Of a DNA stretch of 64,000 nt, positions 32,469-41,687 are shown one piece after another. Numbering within the stretch: the stretch's first letter is position 1; every line of letters begins with the position of its first letter. Under the pieces are notes generated by a model that ran no database searches, was not told the origin of the DNA, and saw nothing but the letters and a program-made list of their open reading frames with translations. The position numbers were made by a program, and so were the translations under genes. The stretch covers positions 744,001 to 808,000 of the forward strand of contig NZ_WEGK01000001.1 in the NCBI RefSeq assembly GCF_009604405.1. Reading direction: 5' to 3'. The stretch comes from Nocardia macrotermitis. Lineage in GTDB: Bacteria > Actinomycetota > Actinomycetes > Mycobacteriales > Mycobacteriaceae.

Positions 32469-33965
32469 TCACCCGGATCGCCCGTGCAGCACCGAGACCA
32501 GCCGATCGACAACAGCGTCCACGCGGGCGCTGCGGGTGAAGGTGGTCAGTGCCAGCGGCGACGAGAACAGTTGGCGCGTGGTGGATTTCGCGTAGGCGAA
32601 TTCGCGCAGCCCGTCCGGACCGTGCACCCGGCCGAAGCCGGACTCCCGCACACCGCCGAGCGGCAGGGTCGGGATGGTGGCGTGGGCGACGAACGCGTTG
32701 ATCGACACACCGCCGGATTCGATGCGATCGGCGATCGCGCGGCCGTCGCGGCGGGCGAACACGGTCGCGCCCAGGCCGTAGACGCTGGCGTTGACCCGTG
32801 CGACGGCCTCGTCCATATCGGCGACGCGCGCCACGGTCAGGGTGGGGCCGAAGGTCTCCTCGACCACGGCCGCGGCGTCCTCGGGGACATCGGCCAGGAT
32901 CGTCGGCTGCACGAACTGCCCCTCGATCGCGTCCGGACCGCCGAGCAGCACCCGCGCGCCGCGCAGCACCGCGTCCTCGAGATGGCGGCGGATCACGTCG
33001 AGCTGTTTGGGCATGGTGATCGGGCCGATCTTGGCCGCGCCGCGACCGGCGTGCACCTCGCGGGCGAGATCGACCAGCCTGCCGAGGAATTCGTCGTACA
33101 CGTCGGTATGCACGTAGATCCGCTCCACGCCCAGGCAGGTCTGCCCGGCGTTGGACATGCCGCCCCACAGGGCCGCATCGGCCGCGGCGGCCAGATCGGC
33201 GTCCGCATCGACGACCAGCGCGTCCTTACCGCCGCATTCCATCAGCACCGGCGTGAGCGTCTCCGCGCAGGCGGCCATCACCCGTTTGCCGGTCGCGGTC
33301 GAACCGGTGAAACCGATCTTGCCGACGCCGCTGCGGCACAGCGCCGCCCCGGTTGCACCGTCACCGGTGATCACCTGCACCACAGGGCTTTCCGGCACCG
33401 CGCGCGCGAATGCCTCGGCGAGCCAGGCACCGACGCCCGGGGTGTACTCACTCGGCTTGAACACCACCGCGTTTCCCGCCGCGAGCGCGAACGAGATCGA
33501 GCCCAGCGGGGTGAACACCGGATAGTTCCACGGCCCGATCACCCCGACCACGCCGTACGGCCGGTACTCGACGCGGCAGGACTGATTGATCGTGAGCAGA
33601 CTCGCGTGCACCGACTTCGGCCCGAGTACCCGTTCGGCATTGCGCGCGGCCCACTTCAGGTGTTCCAGCGCCATCGCGATCTCGAGTTTGGCGTCCGAGA
33701 GCGGTTTGCCCATCTCCTGCCGCATGATCCGGGCGAGATCGTCGCGGCCGCGGGTCACCTCGGCGCGCCAGCGATCCAGGCGGCGGGCGCGTTCGGCGAA
33801 TCCCAGTGCGGCCCACCATGTTCCCGCCTCGCGGGCGCGCGCCACCGCGGCCGCGACATCGACCTCGGTGTGCACCGGATAGCGGCCGACGACCGCGCCG
33901 GTCGCCGGATCGCGGACATCGAACCGGAGCTGCGTGGACGGCGACTCTGCCGTGGTGCTGGTCAC
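32469..33965 (-). CDS. Aldehyde dehydrogenase (succinate-semialdehyde DH-like)
   Basis: A 498-residue NAD(P)-dependent aldehyde dehydrogenase of usual length. Motifs are PWNYPVFTPLGSISFALAAGN (cofactor site), KPSEYTPGVG, GFTGSTATGKRVM, the catalytic Glu region MECGGKDALVVDADADL and the nucleophile Cys in NAGQTCLGVER. The C-terminal SINAFVAHATIPTLPLGGVRESG is also standard. The substrate is uncertain: aliphatic aldehydes or succinate semialdehyde. GTG at 33965 (VTSTTAE) is preferred over 33986. First gene of the likely two-gene operon with the HSL esterase. Confidence 0.92.
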   Translation of the reverse strand: MTSTTAESPSTQLRFDVRDPATGAVVGRYPVHTEVDVAAAVARAREAGTWWAALGFAERARRLDRWRAEVTRGRDDLARIMRQEMGKPLSDAKLEIAMALEHLKWAARNAERVLGPKSVHASLLTINQSCRVEYRPYGVVGVIGPWNYPVFTPLGSISFALAAGNAVVFKPSEYTPGVGAWLAEAFARAVPESPVVQVITGDGATGAALCRSGVGKIGFTGSTATGKRVMAACAETLTPVLMECGGKDALVVDADADLAAAADAALWGGMSNAGQTCLGVERIYVHTDVYDEFLGRLVDLAREVHAGRGAAKIGPITMPKQLDVIRRHLEDAVLRGARVLLGGPDAIEGQFVQPTILADVPEDAAAVVEETFGPTLTVARVADMDEAVARVNASVYGLGATVFARRDGRAIADRIESGGVSINAFVAHATIPTLPLGGVRESGFGRVHGPDGLREFAYAKSTTRQLFSSPLALTTFTRSARVDAVVDRLVSVLHGRSG

Positions 33966-33995
33966 CAGGCGACCGTACAAGACCACAAAATATAT

Positions 33996-34007
33996 TGCAA
34001 TGTTGCA
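33996..34007. promoter_or_regulatory. Dyad TGCAATGTTGCA upstream of ALDH
   Basis: A short perfect inverted repeat (TGCAA, TG, TTGCA) in an A+T-rich patch 30-42 nt upstream of the aldehyde dehydrogenase start, likely overlapping its promoter. The cognate regulator is not obvious: the nearest regulator gene is the frameshifted one at 35656-37343. Confidence 0.4.
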
Positions 34008-34132
34008 GAATGGTCGGCGGCTCGGATCGGTCTACCGGTTCACCCACTCGACACAACCGATCGTTGTGGCGCGCCGACGACGCGGTTGTTTGATTCGCTC
34101 GTGCCCGGACTGGTTTCATTCCGCTGGTCAAC

Positions 34133-35413
34133 GTGAGGTTGTGCGAATGGGGTGATGCGCCGGTGCGCGGTTCGGGTGACAGGTCGCTGGGGCGACGATT
34201 CGGATGGTTGTGGGCGGCGTATGTGATCAGCGCCTACGGGTCCGGGCTCGGTTTCGGCGCGTTGCCGCTGATCGCGGTGCGGGTGCTGCACGCCGGGCCC
34301 GGCGAGGTGTCGGCGCTGTCGGCCGCGGGCCCGGCGGTGGGCGCGCTGATCGCGGTGCCGCTGGGGCCGTGGATGGAGTTCCGGCGCAAACGCCCGGTGA
34401 TGATGACGATGGATCTGGCCCGGTTCGCGGTCCTGGCCACGATCCCGCTGACCTTCGCGCTGGGCCTGCTGAGCTTCGCGCAGCTGCTCATCGTCTCGAC
34501 GGTGACCGCGGCCGCGGAGATCACCTTCAAGGCCGCGAGTGGCGCGTATCTGAAAAGCATTGTCCCGCAGGAGAACCTGATCATCGCCAACGCCCGATTC
34601 GAATCGGCCACCTGGACATCGACGACGGTCGGGCCACCGCTGGGCGGCGCCGCGATGGGCCTGCTGGGTCCGGTGGTGACCGTGATCATGGACGCGACGA
34701 GCTATCTGCTGTCCGCGCTGAGTCTCCGGGCGATCGGCGGCGGCGAACCGCATCCCGCGCACGAACGCCCCGCGGGCATGCGGCTGAGCGAACTGGTGGA
34801 CGGCTGGCGTTACCTGCTCGGACATCGACAGCTGCGCCTGCTGCTGGCCAACAGCGCACTCACCGGCGGCCTGCTCCTGGCCGCCGAACCACCGCTGATC
34901 GTGCTCATGGTCGGCCACCTCGGCTTCGCTCCCTGGCAATACGGGCTGGCCTTCGCGCTGCCCTGCACCGGCGGACTGATCGGCTCGCGGCTGTCCCGCC
35001 CGCTCACCCGGCGTTTCGGCCGTCATCGGGTGATGCTCACCGCCGGCAGCCTGCGCGCCTGCTGGCCGGTCGGCCTGGCCTTCGTCGGTCCCGGCATCCC
35101 CGGTCTGGTCCTGATCGCGGTGCTCCAATTCGGCCTGATCCTGTGCATCGGCGTATTCATGCCGCTGCTGGCGACCTACCGTCTCGAGCAGTTGCCGCCC
35201 GACCGCGTCGCCCGCGCGCTGTCGGCCTGGACCATCACGCAGCGCGCCACCATAGCGAGCCTCACCGCCCTCGGCGGCGTCCTGGCCTCGCTCACCACCC
35301 CGCGCACCACCATCGCCGTGGCCGGAATCCTGATGCTGGCCACTCCCCTGCTCCTACCGCGCCGCGAACACCCCGCCCCGGCCGAACCCGAGCTGGTCGC
35401 CGACCGGGGGTGA
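34133..35413 (+). CDS. Major facilitator superfamily transporter (drug/siderophore exporter-like)
   Basis: A 426-residue, 12-helix MFS protein of the EntS/MFS_3 type. Features include the motif-A-like GPWMEFRRKRPVMM in loop 2-3, AYLKSIVPQENLIIANARFESATWTSTTVGPPLGG around helices 5-6 and the second-half loop SRPLTRRFGRHRVML. Such proteins export drugs or siderophores. GTG at 34133 is used; GTG 34163 (VRGSGD) is possible. It is divergent from the aldehyde dehydrogenase operon. Confidence 0.82.
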   Translation: MRLCEWGDAPVRGSGDRSLGRRFGWLWAAYVISAYGSGLGFGALPLIAVRVLHAGPGEVSALSAAGPAVGALIAVPLGPWMEFRRKRPVMMTMDLARFAVLATIPLTFALGLLSFAQLLIVSTVTAAAEITFKAASGAYLKSIVPQENLIIANARFESATWTSTTVGPPLGGAAMGLLGPVVTVIMDATSYLLSALSLRAIGGGEPHPAHERPAGMRLSELVDGWRYLLGHRQLRLLLANSALTGGLLLAAEPPLIVLMVGHLGFAPWQYGLAFALPCTGGLIGSRLSRPLTRRFGRHRVMLTAGSLRACWPVGLAFVGPGIPGLVLIAVLQFGLILCIGVFMPLLATYRLEQLPPDRVARALSAWTITQRATIASLTALGGVLASLTTPRTTIAVAGILMLATPLLLPRREHPAPAEPELVADRG

Positions 35414-35655
35414 CCACCCCACCGAGACCGTGATCCAGCCGCGGAAACCACTGTCCGGCAAGCGATCCCGGCTTGTCTGGTCAGCCGCGAGATCGACTGT
35501 CATCCCTGCCGTTTCGGTGCAGAACGTTTGGCCGCCGACGGGCCGAGGCGTCGATCCTCACCTCAAATTCAGCCGACATCCCCCGGGCCACCCGCCGCGC
35601 CGACAGGCGGCAGAACAGCGGCCACGCCGAACAGGTTGACCGGCAAGCGATCCGG

Positions 35656-37343
35656 TCAGTTCCGGCCGGAGGTGATGTAGTAGTACATCGGGTCGACCAT
35701 GGCGAGTAGATGTTCGATCTCGTTGTCCGTGAAGCGGTTTCGGCGGCTGACGGTGATCAGGACCAGATCGTTGATCGTCTGGGCGATGGTGTCGAATTCG
35801 CTGTCCGCCGGTGATATCTCGCCATTTCCCTTGCGATGCAGAGGATTCGCCCGTCGCAGCTCGGCACTGCCCGCGGCGGCGAGGGCCCGTAGGACACCGG
35901 TCGAGCCGCGGGAGCTGCCTGCCGTCGCCGCGTGGTTGTAGAAGTGGATCGCGCCTTGGATCAGCGCGGCCGGATGCGGATGTACCAGCGAACCGGCCGC
36001 GCGGTCCGGGGCGGTGTCGGGCGAGATGTCGGATCGGGTGTCGTGATGGGTCAGGGTGCGGGCCTTCGCGGTGAGGTAGCGCGCCACCAGGATGTCGCGG
36101 ATCGTGCCGTATTCGGTGGTGCGCAGCAGATCGATGGACGCCTGCTCGTAATCCTCGACGGCGCCGGCGATCTCGTCCGGTGCGGCCGCCGGGTCGATAC
36201 GGTCCAGGCGGCGCGCGAAGGCATCCAGGCGCAGCAGTGCGCGAATGTCGTCCTCGTGCCGGTGCCGTTCGGTGGCGGTGGCCGCGAAGCAGGCGAGTAG
36301 CCCGGTTCTGGTGTCCGCCATGCGTTTTCCGAAGATCGCGGCGTACGTCTCCCGATGTGCGGGATTGGTGGCGTAGGCCGTTTCCATCCGGCACAGTCCG
36401 GCGATGACGTCGGCGAGTTCGCCCGCGCGCAGCGTGTCCCCCGGTCCCGGGCCGCGGTCGCGTCGGGTGCGCACAATTCGACCAGCGCGGCGGCGACCGC
36501 GCACAGCGACCGCATCTCCCGCTCGGGATCCTCCTCGCACAGCGCGCGGGCATGGTCGGCGTGGAATCGGGCCAGCTCACCGTGCAACACCCAGCCCAGC
36601 GCGTCGGCGAACCTCGCCTCGGTCTCCTTGACCGACCGTATCCGGCTCAACCCGGTCGGCTCGTACTCCGCACTCCGGGACAACACCGTCTCGGCATGCG
36701 CCGCCGCCCGGGTGCAGCGGATGCCCATCATGCAGTCCAGTCGCGAGCGCGGATCAACAAGGCTCATCCCGCGCCGCGCCCACTCCCCGGCCGTGGTCGC
36801 GGGATGCCGCTCACCCCGCCGATGACGTTGCAGATACCGTTCGGCCAGTTCGGCGGACCAGAACACCATGTCGGGCCGATCCTCGCGCGCCGCCGCCTCC
36901 GCGAACCGCTCCCGCAGACCCGCGATGTCGAAGTGGCGGGCCGAGAACCGCGCCTCCAGACGTTGCGCGTCCACACCGTCACTCGCGGCGCCCTCGCCAC
37001 GACCACCGCGCGCGGCCAGTTCGGCGATCGGCTCGGGCACCGGACGGTTCTGCGCGGTGATGTTCTCCACCACCGCGGCCGCGAGCGCCTCGACGGTCTT
37101 GAAATGTTTCCACATGGTGGCCTTGGGAATCGGTCCCTCGCCGCCGTCGCGCCGAATATATCCACGGGCCTGCGCGCAGACGTCGGCGGTGGTCAGTCGT
37201 TCGATCGAGACCCCCGCGGCGGGTGCGGCGATCCACGCGAGCATCACCTGCTCGGCCGCGGCGACGATCATCAGCCGCGTCCGCTCCTCGAGCGTCCGCC
37301 CTGCTCGCGCCTGATAACTGGAGGAACCGGAATGTATTGACAT
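35656..37343 (-). pseudogene. Frameshifted TetR-like regulator
   Basis: Two overlapping reading frames encode one about 562-residue protein broken by a single-base shift. The N-terminal part (from ATG 37343, MSIHSGSSS) has a TetR-like helix-turn-helix (RLMIVAAAEQVMLAWI, then TTADVCAQARGYIRRDG and ATMWKHFKTVEALAAAVV) and runs to ALVELCAPDATAARDRG. The C-terminal part continues in the next frame with DTLRAGELADVIAGLCRMETAY and ends ITSGRN. The junction is a run of five C on the + strand at 36438-36442; one extra C would restore a continuous frame. Either a genuine recent pseudogene or a sequencing/assembly error. Confidence 0.75.
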
Positions 37344-37370
37344 GGACGACACGACGAGGAGTCTATTGCA

Positions 37371-38972
37371 GTGCACAGAGCTGTGAACGCGTCTATTCCG
37401 GCTAGGGTCGACCGAATGAGGAAATCTGTGGAAACCACCGCAGCCAAACTCGCGCTGCTGCAGGAGAACCTCGCCGACGCCCGGGAACCGGCCGGAGCCG
37501 TCGGCGTGGCCAAACGCACCGCCAAAGGCATCCCCAGCCCGCGACAGCGGATCGACATGCTGGTGGATCCGGGCAGCTTCCTGGAATTCGGCGCGCTGAT
37601 GCGACAGCCCGGCTCCCCCGACGCGCTGTACGGCGACGGCGTGGTCACCGGACGCGCCCGCATCGACGGGCGTCCCGTGGTGATCATCTCGCACGATCAG
37701 ACCGTCTACGGCGGTTCGGTCGGCGAGATGTTCGGCCGCAAGGTCGCGGCGGCAATGGACTCCGCGGCCGATATCGGCTGCCCGTTCATCGCCATCAACG
37801 ATTCCGGCGGCGCGCGCGTGCAGGACGCGGTCACCTCCCTGGCCTGGTACGCGGCCATGAGCCGACGCCAGCAACGCCTCTCCGGCGCGGTACCGCAGAT
37901 CTCCCTGATGCTCGGCAAATGCGCTGCGGGCGCGGTCTATTCACCGATCAACACCGATGTGCTGATCGCGACCGAGGCCGCCTACATGTTCGTGACCGGA
38001 CCGGACATCATCCGCGAGACCACCGGCGAGGAGGTCACCCTCGAGGAACTCGGCGGCGCGTTCAACCAGGCGCACAACGGCAACATCCACCATGTGGCCG
38101 CGGACGAACAGGCCGCATTCGATTGGGCGCGAAGGTATCTGAGCTTCATGCCGGACGACTGCTTCGGCCGCTCACCGGTTCTCAATCCGGGCCTGGAACC
38201 CGAGATCACCGACTCGGACCGGGAATTGAACGCGATCATCCCCGATTCGGATCGCAGCGGGTACGACATGTACGACATCCTGCTGCGGATCTTCGACGAC
38301 GGCGATTTCCTGGAGATGGGCGACAACGCCGCGCGCAATCTGATCACCGGCTTCGCCCGCGTGGACGGACGGAGCGTCGGCGTGGTGGCGAATCAGCCGC
38401 TGGTCTCCAGCGGTGCGATCGACGCGCGGTGTTCGGACAAGGCGGCGCATTTCATCCGGCTGTGCAATGCGTTCGGGCTGCCGCTGATCTTCGTCGTGGA
38501 CACCCCCGGCGTACTGCCGGGTGTGGAGGAGGAGAAGATCGGCGTGATCAAGCGCGGCGGCCGCTTCTTCTACGCGGTCGTGGAGGCCACCGTGCCGATC
38601 GTGACCATCGTGGTGCGCAAGGCGTATGGGGGCGGCTACGCGGTGATGGGGTCCAAACAGCTCGGCGGCGACCTGAATTTCGCCTGGCCCACCGCGCGCA
38701 TCGCGGTCATGGGCGCGGAGGCGGCGGTCGGTCTCACCCAGCGACGACAGCTCGAGGCGGCCTCGGACGAGCAGCGCCCGATCCTGCGCCGGCAACTGGT
38801 CGACTTCTACAACGCCACCATCGCCACCCCCTGGACCGCCGCCGAACGCGGCTACATCGACGCCGTCATCGAACCCGCGCACACCCGCCTGGAGATCCGC
38901 AAGGCCCTGAATCTGCTGCGCGACAAGTCACTTCGATTCGGCCCCCGCAAGCATCACCTGATGCCGCTGTAA
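37371..38972 (+). CDS. Acyl-CoA carboxylase beta (carboxyltransferase) subunit
   Basis: A 533-residue carboxyltransferase of the PccB/AccD type, normal length. The N domain has [56 protein letters not shown] and the oxyanion segment [14 protein letters not shown]. The C domain has [15 protein letters not shown] and [29 protein letters not shown]. It transfers CO2 from carboxybiotin to propionyl-, acetyl- or longer acyl-CoA. No biotinylated alpha subunit lies nearby, so it must pair with one encoded elsewhere. GTG at 37371 has GAGGAG upstream; ATG 37416 is the alternative. It is divergent from the frameshifted regulator by 27 nt. Confidence 0.92.
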   Translation: MHRAVNASIPARVDRMRKSVETTAAKLALLQENLADAREPAGAVGVAKRTAKGIPSPRQRIDMLVDPGSFLEFGALMRQPGSPDALYGDGVVTGRARIDGRPVVIISHDQTVYGGSVGEMFGRKVAAAMDSAADIGCPFIAINDSGGARVQDAVTSLAWYAAMSRRQQRLSGAVPQISLMLGKCAAGAVYSPINTDVLIATEAAYMFVTGPDIIRETTGEEVTLEELGGAFNQAHNGNIHHVAADEQAAFDWARRYLSFMPDDCFGRSPVLNPGLEPEITDSDRELNAIIPDSDRSGYDMYDILLRIFDDGDFLEMGDNAARNLITGFARVDGRSVGVVANQPLVSSGAIDARCSDKAAHFIRLCNAFGLPLIFVVDTPGVLPGVEEEKIGVIKRGGRFFYAVVEATVPIVTIVVRKAYGGGYAVMGSKQLGGDLNFAWPTARIAVMGAEAAVGLTQRRQLEAASDEQRPILRRQLVDFYNATIATPWTAAERGYIDAVIEPAHTRLEIRKALNLLRDKSLRFGPRKHHLMPL

Positions 38973-39455
38973 CCGGTCGCGCGATCACCCTGCCCGGTCG
39001 GTCACCCCTCCTCGGACCACCCGGCAGGGCGGTCCGCACGGCCCGATCCCCGTCCCCAGCCCTGCGAATTCGGCCGTATTCCGCAACGTCCGGACGGCAT
39101 CCGCCGATGATCACCGACACGCGCTGTGAACTGCGCCTAAACCTGTTCCCGGGGACCACGGAAAGTTAGCTCGAGCAACGATCACGGCTTCCGGAATCAC
39201 CGCGACACGTGTCCGATTCGGCTGGGACCTGCTACGCTTCCGGCCGGAACCGACGGTGAATCCCGACAATCTCCCGGATGCCGCATCCGGTCGAGTCGTC
39301 GATGGCGCGATACGAGACAGGGGCGCAGCCGGAGTTCACTGGGCCGCACCATGATCGGCGCAGGTGTTTCGGAGAGTGCGTGAAGAGAATTCACAGCATC
39401 GCCTGACACCATGAGTCGCGGTCGGGACCAGGATCCGCAAGAGACGAGGAGGCAG
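38973..39455. other. Intergenic region, about 480 nt
   Basis: No convincing gene. An imperfect hairpin CCCTGCCCGG...CCGGCAGGG (about 38989-39028) may terminate the carboxyltransferase transcript. The rest shows no clear repeats or binding sites beyond the GAGGAGG ribosome-binding site of the next gene. Confidence 0.5.
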
Positions 39456-40712
39456 ATGACGCAGGACGATCGCGGCACCGTGGACACTGCGACGCTCACG
39501 ATCGCCGACCCGAAGCCGGAGCCCCCGGAATCGGCGCAGCCTCGAAAAACCAAGCGGCCGTACCTGTATCAGGTGGACCTGTTCCGAATTCTCACCTTCG
39601 CGTGTGTCGTCCTGGATCACGTGACGAGCGGATGCACCCTCCCCGACAACATGGCGTCCAACGCGGTACAGACCCTGCTGCACTTCACCCGGCTGGCGTT
39701 CTTCGCGCTGACCGCGTTCGTGCTGATCTATCAATCCGCGCGGAAACCGTTCTCCGCGCGCACGTTCTGGCGACGTCGATTCATGCTGATCGGTATCCCG
39801 TACGTGGTGTGGTCGGTGTTCTACTGGGGTTACGCGATCGTGCTCGGGAATTTCCAGGAGCCGATCCCGCACGCGCTGTGGCGTCTGGTCGTGGATATCG
39901 CGACCGGCCAAGCCTGGTATCAGATGTACTTCCTGCTGGTCACCATGCAGGTGTATCTGCTGTTCCCGTTGCTGCTGAAGCTGCTGCGCGCGACCGAGGG
40001 ACATCACCGCTGGGTGCTCGCGGTCAGTGGCGCGCTGCAACTGGGCTTCCTGTATCTGGCCATGCATCCGCCGGCATTCGAGGGCATCGCCGCGGATATC
40101 TGGGCGCACATCTACGCGGTGGTTTTCGCCTACCAGTTCTATGTGATCCTCGGCGCGGTCGCCGCGTGGCATCTGGACGCGGTGAATCGCACGGTGAAAC
40201 GGTTCGGGCCGTTGATCGTGCTGGGCGCGGTCGCCGCCGCGGTCTACTCGGTCTGGGAATTCGCGCGCACGACCGGTCGCGGGATGCCGCCCGCCGCGGC
40301 CAGCAATATCTTCATGCCGCACCTGGTCATCTTCTTCGTCCTGATCATCGCCGCCCTGTACACCCTGGGCACCTGGGGAACCTCGAATCAGCGTCCCGGC
40401 TCGCTGAAGGCCCGAGCGCTGACCTACGGCTCGGACCGCTCGTTCGGGGTGTTCCTGATACATCCGTTCGCACTTCAGCTCATCGCCCCGTGGATCATCC
40501 CGATGCGCGACGAGATCGGCTCACTGTGGTGCACCGTGGTGGTGTACGCGGCGGTCATGGCGATGTCGCTGCTCGGAGCCGAGATCACCCGCCGGGTCCC
40601 CGGCAGTATCTGGCTCAACGGCCGTCCGATGGTGCACACCGACTTCCGCGCCCTGTTCGGCCGCCGCGCGGTCGAGGAAAGCCTCGAACCGGAGAAGACT
40701 CCCGCGGCCTAG
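39456..40712 (+). CDS. Acyltransferase-3 family membrane protein
   Basis: A 418-residue membrane protein with about ten helices after a polar 30-residue N-terminus. The acyltransferase_3 start pattern YLYQVDLFRILTFACVVLDHVTSG carries the conserved His, and RRFMLIGIPYVVWSVFYWGY follows. The late block RSFGVFLIHPFALQLI is also typical. Members O-acylate sugars or lipids of the envelope. ATG at 39456 (MTQDDRG) is preferred because GAGGAGG lies just upstream; ATG 39411 is the alternative. It ends at a strong terminator shared with the convergent sigma-factor operon. Confidence 0.85.
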   Translation: MTQDDRGTVDTATLTIADPKPEPPESAQPRKTKRPYLYQVDLFRILTFACVVLDHVTSGCTLPDNMASNAVQTLLHFTRLAFFALTAFVLIYQSARKPFSARTFWRRRFMLIGIPYVVWSVFYWGYAIVLGNFQEPIPHALWRLVVDIATGQAWYQMYFLLVTMQVYLLFPLLLKLLRATEGHHRWVLAVSGALQLGFLYLAMHPPAFEGIAADIWAHIYAVVFAYQFYVILGAVAAWHLDAVNRTVKRFGPLIVLGAVAAAVYSVWEFARTTGRGMPPAAASNIFMPHLVIFFVLIIAALYTLGTWGTSNQRPGSLKARALTYGSDRSFGVFLIHPFALQLIAPWIIPMRDEIGSLWCTVVVYAAVMAMSLLGAEITRRVPGSIWLNGRPMVHTDFRALFGRRAVEESLEPEKTPAA

Positions 40713-40731
40713 CGCGGCGGAATCGACCGAA

Positions 40732-40772
40732 CGGACTGCTCCGACCCATGCGTATCGGGTCGGAGCAGTCCG
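40732..40772. terminator. Bidirectional terminator hairpin
   Basis: CGGACTGCTCCGACCC (40732-40747) and its exact complement GGGTCGGAGCAGTCCG (40757-40772) form a 16-bp stem with a 9-nt loop, between the convergent acyltransferase and sigma-factor genes. Confidence 0.8.
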
Positions 40773-40793
40773 CTTCCGGTGGGGTCTGCGTGG

Positions 40794-41687
40794 CTACGAG
40801 TTCACGACCATCGTCAGCTTCTCCGGATTACGGACGCAGTAGATCGCCGTGACCACGCCACCGCGCACCTCGATGCAGCTCACCTGGTCCAGTACGCCGT
40901 CGATCGAGACCGCGACGGCAGGCATCCCGTTGTATACCGCCAGGCGCATGCCCAACTCGCCCATCCGCTCGCCCTTGGTCATCAGCCCGATCAGCAGGCG
41001 AGCCACCTTGTCCGGGCCGTGCACGGGGACCCGGGCCGCGTTGACGACACCACCGCCGTCGGCGAGGAAGACCACGTCGGGGGCGAGGACGTCCATCAGG
41101 GACTGCACGTTTCCGGTGGCGGCGGCGATGGCGAACCGTTCCGCGACCGCGGCCGCGTCGGCGGGGACCGCGACCGTGCCGTACACCGAGTCACGCCGGG
41201 CGCGGACGTGGTCGCGGGCGCGCTGATTCACCTGCCGCACAGCGGGTTCGGATCTGCCGACCGCCGCGGCGATCTCCGGGTAGCCGAATTCGAACACCTC
41301 CCGCAGCACGAACACCGCGCGTTGCAGTGGGGTCAGCGTCTCGAGGATCAACAGCATCGCGGTGGTGACCGCCTCGCCGCTGAGCACGTGCCGGATGCCC
41401 TCGGACGGCTCCGGACCGTCCGCGGCCAGCGGTTCGGGCAGCCACGGGCCCACGTAACTCTCCCGGCGGCGCGCGGCCGAACGCAGTGTCGTCATCGCCT
41501 GCCGGGTCACGATCTGCGCGAGATACGCACGCGGACTGTCGATTTCGGCGATGTCGACGGTGCGCCAGCGCAGATAGCTGTCCTGGAGAACGTCCTCCGC
41601 GTCACCGACCGAGCCGAGGATCTCGTATGCGATCGAGAACAGCAGCGGCCGATGCGCGGTGAACTCCGCGTCCGGTGGCGAACTCAC
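40794..41687 (-). CDS. ECF41-type RNA polymerase sigma factor with SnoaL-like tail (SigJ-like)
   Basis: A 297-residue extracytoplasmic-function sigma factor. Sigma-2 is at about 8-72 (FSIAYEILGSVGDAEDVLQD, then SYLRWRTVD), the ECF41 linker motif WLPEPL is present, and sigma-4 is at about 110-165 (LTPLQRAVFVLREVFEFGYPEIAAAVGRSEPAVRQ). The C-terminal NTF2/SnoaL-like extension (about 180-297) has DGGG and the terminal NPEKL motif that tune activity in ECF41 members. No separate anti-sigma gene is needed in this group. ATG at 41687 overlaps the oxidoreductase stop by 4 nt (ATGA), so it is translated together with it. Confidence 0.92.
   Translation of the reverse strand: MSSPPDAEFTAHRPLLFSIAYEILGSVGDAEDVLQDSYLRWRTVDIAEIDSPRAYLAQIVTRQAMTTLRSAARRRESYVGPWLPEPLAADGPEPSEGIRHVLSGEAVTTAMLLILETLTPLQRAVFVLREVFEFGYPEIAAAVGRSEPAVRQVNQRARDHVRARRDSVYGTVAVPADAAAVAERFAIAAATGNVQSLMDVLAPDVVFLADGGGVVNAARVPVHGPDKVARLLIGLMTKGERMGELGMRLAVYNGMPAVAVSIDGVLDQVSCIEVRGGVVTAIYCVRNPEKLTMVVNS

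Noticed and set aside
39230..39300. Hairpin-rich leader upstream of the acyltransferase resembling a riboswitch
   Set aside because: No match to conserved cores of FMN, cobalamin, SAM or TPP riboswitches that I could recognise.
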